Assembly: GCF_001543895.1 (NCBI RefSeq)
Contig: NZ_JYIJ01000011.1
Coordinates: 170,593-209,081, forward strand
From: Carbonactinospora thermoautotrophica
Lineage (GTDB): Bacteria > Actinomycetota > Actinomycetes > Streptomycetales > Carbonactinosporaceae
Reading direction: 5' to 3'
Length of the DNA: 38,489 nucleotides
Position numbers and translations under genes: made by a program. The notes beneath the pieces were generated by a model. The model saw only the letters and a program-made list of their open reading frames with translations. It was not told where the DNA came from and did not search any database. This document shows positions 34,295-38,489 of the stretch, piece after piece. How positions within the stretch are numbered: position 1 is the stretch's first letter; each line of letters opens with the position of its first letter.

Positions 34295-34453
34295 ATGTGG
34301 ATGCCTCGTAGGGCTCACAACAAGATGCCGACCTCGGTCAAGAAGCGGTACTTCGAGCTGTTGCGGGAGGGTCACAAGGGTGCGGCAGCTGCCCGCATGG
34401 TCGGTGTGTCGACCAGCTGCGGCTCCCTGTGGTTCCTGGATGCTGGCGGTTAA
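34295..34453 (+). pseudogene. N-terminal fragment of an IS30-family transposase
   Basis: From ATG 34295 or 34301 the frame reads MPRRAHNKMPTSVKKRYFEL, LREGHKGAAAARMVGVSTSC and GSLWFLDAGG, then a stop. This matches the helix-turn-helix start of actinobacterial IS30 transposases, which are several hundred residues long. No catalytic domain follows. Confidence 0.7.
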
Positions 34454-34508
34454 GCAGGAACGAGGAGACGGGCGGAGCCTCCACCGCGTGCCCTTCGACG
34501 CCTTGCGA

Positions 34509-34805
34509 TCAGTCGAAGCCGAACGAGCCGACCTCGTGGAGCATGGTCGTGGCCGGGGGTTCCTCACACCGCTCGGCGATGGTCGACCGGTAGCGCTGGA
34601 ACGTCTCCAGCCTCGCAAACGATCCTGGGCCGTTCTTGGCGTCTACGAAATGCACGAAGGTGACCTTGTCCTCAAGCTGGAAGGCCGCGTAGCGAAGACC
34701 GTCCGGTCGGACCGAGTTCAGCTCCTCGAAGAACGCGTTGAGCAGCTCCACGTTCCGTTCCAGCTGATCAGGCTTGACCTTGTAGCGGATCATCACCCGG
34801 GACAT
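34509..34805 (-). CDS. small antibiotic-biosynthesis-monooxygenase-like protein
   Basis: 98 residues from ATG 34805 with AAAGGAG upstream. The sequence SRVMIRYKVKPDQLERNVEL, FFEELNSVRPDGLRYAAFQL, DKVTFVHFVDAK and LETFQRYRSTIAERCEEPPA fits the dimeric alpha/beta-barrel (ABM-like) fold. Such proteins act as small monooxygenases, heme-degrading enzymes or stress proteins; the function here is unknown. It lies 15 bp after a truncated gene fragment. A broken second copy is found at 36205-36562. Confidence 0.8.
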   Translation of the reverse strand: MSRVMIRYKVKPDQLERNVELLNAFFEELNSVRPDGLRYAAFQLEDKVTFVHFVDAKNGPGSFARLETFQRYRSTIAERCEEPPATTMLHEVGSFGFD

Positions 34806-34820
34806 GATCAGCTCCTTTCC

Positions 34821-34928
34821 TCAGTCGCCGGGACCCGAAGGGCGGCGAGTGCGGCCCTGCTCCCCGGCGATGAAGCCCCCGAGTATGTCCGTTGCTCCGG
34901 CGACAGAAACGGTGGGCTTGGCCAACAT
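34821..34928 (-). pseudogene. N-terminal fragment of an NAD(P)-binding (NmrA-like) protein
   Basis: ATG 34928 is preceded by AAGGA and encodes MLAKPTVSVAGATDILGGFI followed by AGEQGRTRRPSGPGD and a stop, 35 codons in all. The start resembles the Rossmann beta-alpha unit of NmrA-like proteins (KPTVLVAGATGxLGG), which normally run to about 280 residues. It abuts the monooxygenase-like gene, so the original pair may have been an operon. Confidence 0.45.
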
Positions 34929-35556
34929 GACTAGTTTCCTTGACTGGCACGAACCGATAGCACCCGCCATCGTCACAGATGCGCCGCCCGGTGGCGGTAC
35001 CGCGCAACAGGAGCCCGGTGTTCCGGGATTGCCAGGTCTGGTCCAGGAAGCCGCAGCGGGTGAGGGCCTTCGCGCGACGCGGACGTCGGCGGCACGGAGC
35101 CCCACGCGTGTCCGAGCTGCCCGGGCCTCCTCCAGGGCTTCAGCAAGCCGGCTCGGATCGCTGACAGTTCAGGCGAGCCGATGCAGCCCAGTCACCATCC
35201 ATCGCTTCGGCACACCGAACTCACCCGGCTCACCGAACTCGGCCCGCCCGGGCACGTCCCGCACGCTGTGCGAGCCGCGCACCCCGACGATGTCCATGAA
35301 CCGCACCGTCCATGAACCACGTCGCCTGGGGGAGGAACACGCCGAGCAAAGCGTTCCTGACCACCCGTGGATCCGGGGCCGACGGCACCGGGGCAAGGCC
35401 CGCGCCAGGAGACGGATCCGCGGGTGGCACGCACCCGACCGTCCGGACGCGGCGGCGGGCCAGGGCGCTCCCAGCGAGGCGACGACCACCGCCGACCACC
35501 GGCGTGCGGCTCGGCGAGCAGCGCAGGAGGCACCCACGCGTCATCCCGGTACCGCT
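34929..35556. other. 628-bp stretch without a confident gene
   Basis: Frames on both strands are Arg/Pro/Ser-rich with no recognisable domain. A short direct repeat (ACCGAACTC, 9 bp, twice between 35213 and 35243) is present. I see nothing further. Confidence 0.35.
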
Positions 35557-36174
35557 TCAGGAGGCAGTGCTCGCGGCGGTGTTACGCAGCGGCTTGAGGG
35601 CACCGGACCACGCAATGATCTCGTCCAGCATCCTGAATAGCGTCGGCTCCTGGTGCTCGCCCGGAGTGACCACGCCGGGGTCGGTGGGGTCGGTGGGGTC
35701 GGTGAACGTGAAGTCGGTGAACACCGGCAAGGAGACCTGGGTCGCCACGTCGGCGATCTTCACCTCTGCCAGCGCCAGCCGCAGGTGCTCCACCGCGCGG
35801 GTCCCGCCGTGCACCCCGTAGCTAACGAACCCGGCCGCCTTGTTGCGCCATTCGGCATACAGGAAGTCGATCGCGTTCTTCAGCGCGGCGGGCATGGAGC
35901 GGTTGTACTCCGGGGTCACGAACACGAACCCGTCGAACGAATCGATCGTCTGCGCCCACCGCTTGGTGTGCTCGTTGCTGTACTGGCCGAACGCCGCAGG
36001 CACGGCCTCGTCCAGCAGAGGAAGCCCGTACTCGGCCAGGTCCACCACCTCGACGGTCGCGTCACCGGCCTTGACGGCGGGATGCCGACCGGCGGCCTCC
36101 TTGACCCACCGGGCCACGGCCACTGCCCGGCGGCCGGGCCGGGTGCTGCCAATGATGATGGCGATCCGGATCAT
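35557..36174 (-). CDS. NADPH-dependent FMN reductase-family flavoprotein (second copy)
   Basis: 205 residues from ATG 36174, with AGAAAGGGAAGG upstream. The flavin motifs are GSTRPGRRAVAVARW and TPEYNRSMPAALKNAIDFLY, then SYGVHGG. Near the C-terminus a 9-bp unit repeated three times encodes TDPTDPTDP. It is a distant paralogue of the protein at 12577-13191. Upstream are a broken monooxygenase-like gene and a divergent TetR gene, which suggests a small regulated oxidoreductase unit. Confidence 0.88.
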   Translation of the reverse strand: MIRIAIIIGSTRPGRRAVAVARWVKEAAGRHPAVKAGDATVEVVDLAEYGLPLLDEAVPAAFGQYSNEHTKRWAQTIDSFDGFVFVTPEYNRSMPAALKNAIDFLYAEWRNKAAGFVSYGVHGGTRAVEHLRLALAEVKIADVATQVSLPVFTDFTFTDPTDPTDPGVVTPGEHQEPTLFRMLDEIIAWSGALKPLRNTAASTAS

Positions 36175-36204
36175 ATGCCCTTCCCTTTCTCCGTGCTGTC
36201 CTGG

Positions 36205-36562
36205 TAGGCCGCGCAAAGCCGTGCCAGCCGACCTCGTGAGGCTCAGTCAAGACCGGCAGTTCATCGCACCACTCGTCGTGGACCGCCCGAAAACGCCGGA
36301 AGGTGCCCCGGACCATGCTCATCGGTCACCACGCGAGCCACGAAGCTTACGTGATCGTCGAGCCGACGGCTCGCATGACGCGAACCGTCGGCTGGGCCAC
36401 CTTCATCTCCTCGTAGGCAGCACGAGACAGCCGCAGGTTCCGTCGCGCCTGATCGCACTTGAGCTCGCGGCGGATCACCACCCGCGCGATCAGGTCCCCT
36501 TCGCCCGCAGGAGCCAGCCCCGAGCCGCCCGCCCCCTGGATACGAACGCTTTCACTGGACAT
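36205..36562 (-). pseudogene. frameshifted monooxygenase-like (ABM) gene
   Basis: Three consecutive frames together spell a protein like the intact one at 34509-34805. From ATG 36562 comes DLIARVVIRRELKCDQARRN and AAYEEMKVAQPTVRVM; then, in another frame, LDDHVSFVARVVTDEHGPGH; then, in a third, FRRFRAVHDEWCDELPVLTE and PHEVGWHGF. The intact copy has RVMIRYKVKPDQLERN, LEDKVTFVHFVDAKNGPGS and FQRYRSTIAERCEEPPATTM in the same order. At least two indels are needed, so the gene is dead. Confidence 0.75.
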
Positions 36563-36587
36563 CGTGTCTTTCACGAGACATCTTGTC
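36558..36587. promoter_or_regulatory. two TetR operator candidates
   Basis: GACATCGTGTC (36558-36568) and GACATCTTGTC (36577-36587) are both GACA-N3-TGTC palindromes, 19 bp apart, between tetR and the divergent oxidoreductase unit. The left copy overlaps the start codon of the monooxygenase pseudogene. Confidence 0.6.
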
Positions 36588-36610
36588 AAGTGAATGATAG
36601 GATGCTGGTT

Positions 36611-37225
36611 ATGGCCAGCCGGAAGTACGAGCAACGCCTGCGCGCGCAGGCGGCGGAGGAGACTCGGCGGCGCATTCTCGACGCGCTCTACGAGCGACTA
36701 CGCGTGGCGCCGTCCGAGCCCGTCAGCATCGGCCTGGTCGCCCAGAAGGCCGGCGTGGCGCGCTCAACCGTCTATCTGATCTTCGGCTCTCGCGCAGGGC
36801 TGTTCGACGCATTCGGCGCGGATCTCCTGCACCGCGGCGGGTTCGAGCGCATGGTGCGGGCGGTGCTCCAACCGGACGCCCTCGAAGGACTGCGCGGCGG
36901 GATTCGAGGCAACGTCCTGATGTACGCGGCCCACCGGGATGTGCTGCGCGCGCTGTTCTCGATGGCCCAGCTCGACGCCGACGCGGTGGGCGGGGCGGTC
37001 CACCGGATGGAGAAGGGCCGGGCCGCCGGAATGGGTGAACTCGCGCAGCGCCTGTCCGAGCAGGGGGTGCTGCGCGCGGGCGTCACCGCCGACGAAGCCG
37101 CCACCCTGCTCTGGGTCCTCACGAGCTTCGACTGCTTCGACCTGCTGTACACCGGCCGAGCCCTGACTGTCGACGAGATTGCCACAACGCTGGTGGCCAC
37201 CGCGGAACGCACCCTGTGCAGGTGA
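36611..37225 (+). CDS. TetR-family transcriptional regulator
   Basis: 204 residues from ATG 36611 (ATG 36602 is also in frame). The N-terminal DNA-binding domain shows TRRRILDALYERLRV and VSIGLVAQKAGVARSTVYLI followed by FGSRAGLFDAF; the C-terminal 130 residues form the ligand domain. TetR proteins repress neighbours until a ligand binds. It is divergent from the FMN reductase unit and two palindromes lie in the shared region, so it probably controls both sides. The ligand is unknown. Confidence 0.88.
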   Translation: MASRKYEQRLRAQAAEETRRRILDALYERLRVAPSEPVSIGLVAQKAGVARSTVYLIFGSRAGLFDAFGADLLHRGGFERMVRAVLQPDALEGLRGGIRGNVLMYAAHRDVLRALFSMAQLDADAVGGAVHRMEKGRAAGMGELAQRLSEQGVLRAGVTADEAATLLWVLTSFDCFDLLYTGRALTVDEIATTLVATAERTLCR

Positions 37226-37389
37226 CCGGCGATCCCGCACCCGCGTCCTCGACTCCGGTGCGGGCATGCGTGGCCGGACCGGCCTCGAGGCGGTCTCAGG
37301 CTGATCTCCAACACCCGACACGGCCGTCCGGCCGAAGGCGTCCCGGTGGTCCGCGACGGAGCGGAACCGGCTCGCCGTATCGTCCCTTC

Positions 37390-37605
37390 CGGGAAACAGG
37401 CGCCGCCCCGCGCAGGATCTCCTCCGCGCGCAGCCCGGCGATCCCCTGGCGGAACCGTTCGAGCTCCTCGCGCCCGGTCGAGATCAGCCCGCCGGGCCTC
37501 CCCCACCCCGGTCGGCGTTGCCGCAGTTGACCCAGCCCCGCAACCCCTCCGGGCCGGAGCGGACCAACGCGACGGCATCACCCTTGAACTCCTCCGTACA
37601 CCTGC
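37390..37605 (-). pseudogene. IS3-family OrfA remnant
   Basis: On the minus strand TEEFKGDAVALVRS joins directly to GPEGLRGWVNCGNADRG, as in IS3 OrfA but with the middle deleted. A second frame continues GREELERFRQGIAGLRAEEI, like the OrfA leucine-zipper segment. It is a relic with at least one frameshift and no OrfB. Confidence 0.55.
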
Positions 37606-37735
37606 TGTTCTTGTGCTGTTCTCGCCTACCGCCTGACCTTGCTCGGGCTCACGTCCCGGCGTCCAGATGTCCGGCTTCGCGGGAACCCCGGTTCTGGGAA
37701 CAGGGCGTGGCCCCGCCTACGGGCCCCGTCCGGGC

Positions 37736-37763
37736 TGGTGGTGTACGAGACGGCCACCGGTGA
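37736..37763 (+). repeat. 28-bp dispersed repeat, copy 2
   Basis: An exact inverted copy of 19999-20026. Its surroundings here do not otherwise match copy 1. Transposase relics of the IS3 and IS110 types lie on either side. Confidence 0.7.
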
Positions 37764-37919
37764 GCTCAGCACGCCGATCCGACACGGCCGTGGGTGCGGC
37801 GCAGCCGGGCCGGGATGCCTGCTGGAGGCCGCTCGGTCCTTGCCGGACGCGCGGCGGGGCTCGCGGCGCAGCGGAACCGGACCTGACGGGTGCGTCCGGA
37901 GGCGCAGGACCGGCCTCAG

Positions 37920-38160
37920 CCGGCAGGGCGGTCCTCGCCTGTCTGGGAGATGAGCACGCAGATGGCCACGGGCCCGGTGCCGGGGAAGCTGGTGAAGACC
38001 TCGGTGTCGGGGTGGGTTTCCAGCAGTTCGGCCAGCCGCTTGTCGTGGGCACGCAGATGCGTGCCGAGCAACCGTACTCGGTGACCGGCTGGGCGGAGAG
38101 GACTCTGCCGACACCCGCTGCTGGCACCCGCGGCCGGGCTGCCAACACGATCTGGTGACA
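37920..38160 (-). pseudogene. IS110-family transposase fragment
   Basis: Minus-strand codons HRVRLLGTHLRAHDKRLAEL and LETHPDTEVFTSFPGTGPVA resemble the segment of IS110/IS116 transposases that precedes the C-terminal domain (helix, then FTSLPGxGxxxA). About 60 codons are recognisable. Catalytic DEDD and C-terminal serine regions are not seen. Confidence 0.6.
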
Positions 38161-38163
38161 CCA

Positions 38164-38489
38164 GCGGACGGGTGGGCAGGGAGCAGTGCCTGGACCCGCA
38201 ACGGCTCGATGAGCCAGGGCAGCAGCGCAGGCACGGACGATCCTCACTTCTCGATCACGGGTGCAGGCAACCACGCGATCTTGGGGCTCCGTGCCCGCGT
38301 TGCCGCCGGCCCCGCTCACGCCCCGCTCACTGTCAACGGTTATTGAGATCTGCGGGTGGGTGGTCGTGAGGTCTCCGGGCCGGCGGTCGCCGGGAGTCCG
38401 GGTGGGTGGTCGGCTGGTGTCCCGGTGGGTGTCGGTTCAACGGGACCACCCCCTTGCCGGCGAGGGCTTCGGCGAGGCGGTGGGAGTCG
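38164..38489. other. window end, no confident gene
   Basis: A minus-strand frame entering from the right edge (DSHRLAEALAGKGVVPLN) may be the end of a gene outside the window, possibly a transposase. Nothing else is supported. Confidence 0.3.

Noticed and set aside
35230-35544. Coding frames between the monooxygenase-like gene and the FMN reductase
   Set aside because: Arg/Pro-rich shadow composition in all frames with no domain; left as unassigned sequence.

Overview
The window is high-GC DNA from an actinobacterium. The base composition, frequent GTG starts, start/stop overlaps between genes, an actinobacterial-type (group 1h) [NiFe]-hydrogenase and many actinobacterial IS relics all point that way. 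I cannot fix the genus from the sequence.

Region 1 (1-10204) is a high-affinity H2-oxidation locus. A leftward operon runs from a DUF1641 protein through hhyS, hhyL, a maturation protease, a small protein, a TPR protein, another small protein, a NifU/Rieske iron-sulfur protein and an NHL-repeat protein that leaves the window. An AraC-family regulator, hypA and hypB diverge from it. The intergenic region holds two copies of a two-part motif exactly 28 bp apart, a candidate regulator site. hypC, hypD, hypE and hypF are not in the window.

Region 2 (10205-20100) is a patchwork. selD (selenophosphate synthase) is cut off by an intact IS630-family element and its 3' part is absent beyond the element. 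Then come an FMN reductase and a DHA2-type exporter, conserved hypothetical genes, and a MarR regulator divergent from a frameshifted Bcr/CflA-type exporter. Remnants of CorA-like, IS5-like and IS256 genes lie between.

Region 3 (20101-27621) is a compact leftward operon: MFS exporter, SAM methyltransferase, FecCD-type permease, ABC ATPase, lipoprotein binding protein, a cysteine-synthase-fold PLP enzyme and an ATP-grasp ligase. All junctions overlap except the one between exporter and methyltransferase. It looks like a complete make-export-recapture system for a small metal chelator assembled without NRPS or IucA/C enzymes. This is the most interesting candidate for an undescribed system here.

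Region 4 (27870-34453) is a mobile-element graveyard. It holds the probable 5' part of a group II intron, an ISL3 element, a DISARM defence remnant (drmB lacking its N-terminus, then intact drmC), an IS256 transposase gene split by a second ISL3 element, and an IS30 fragment. DISARM drmA and methyltransferase genes are missing.

Region 5 (34454-38489) has a small monooxygenase-like gene, an FMN reductase, a frameshifted second monooxygenase-like copy, and a divergent TetR regulator with two candidate operators. It ends in IS3 and IS110 transposase debris.
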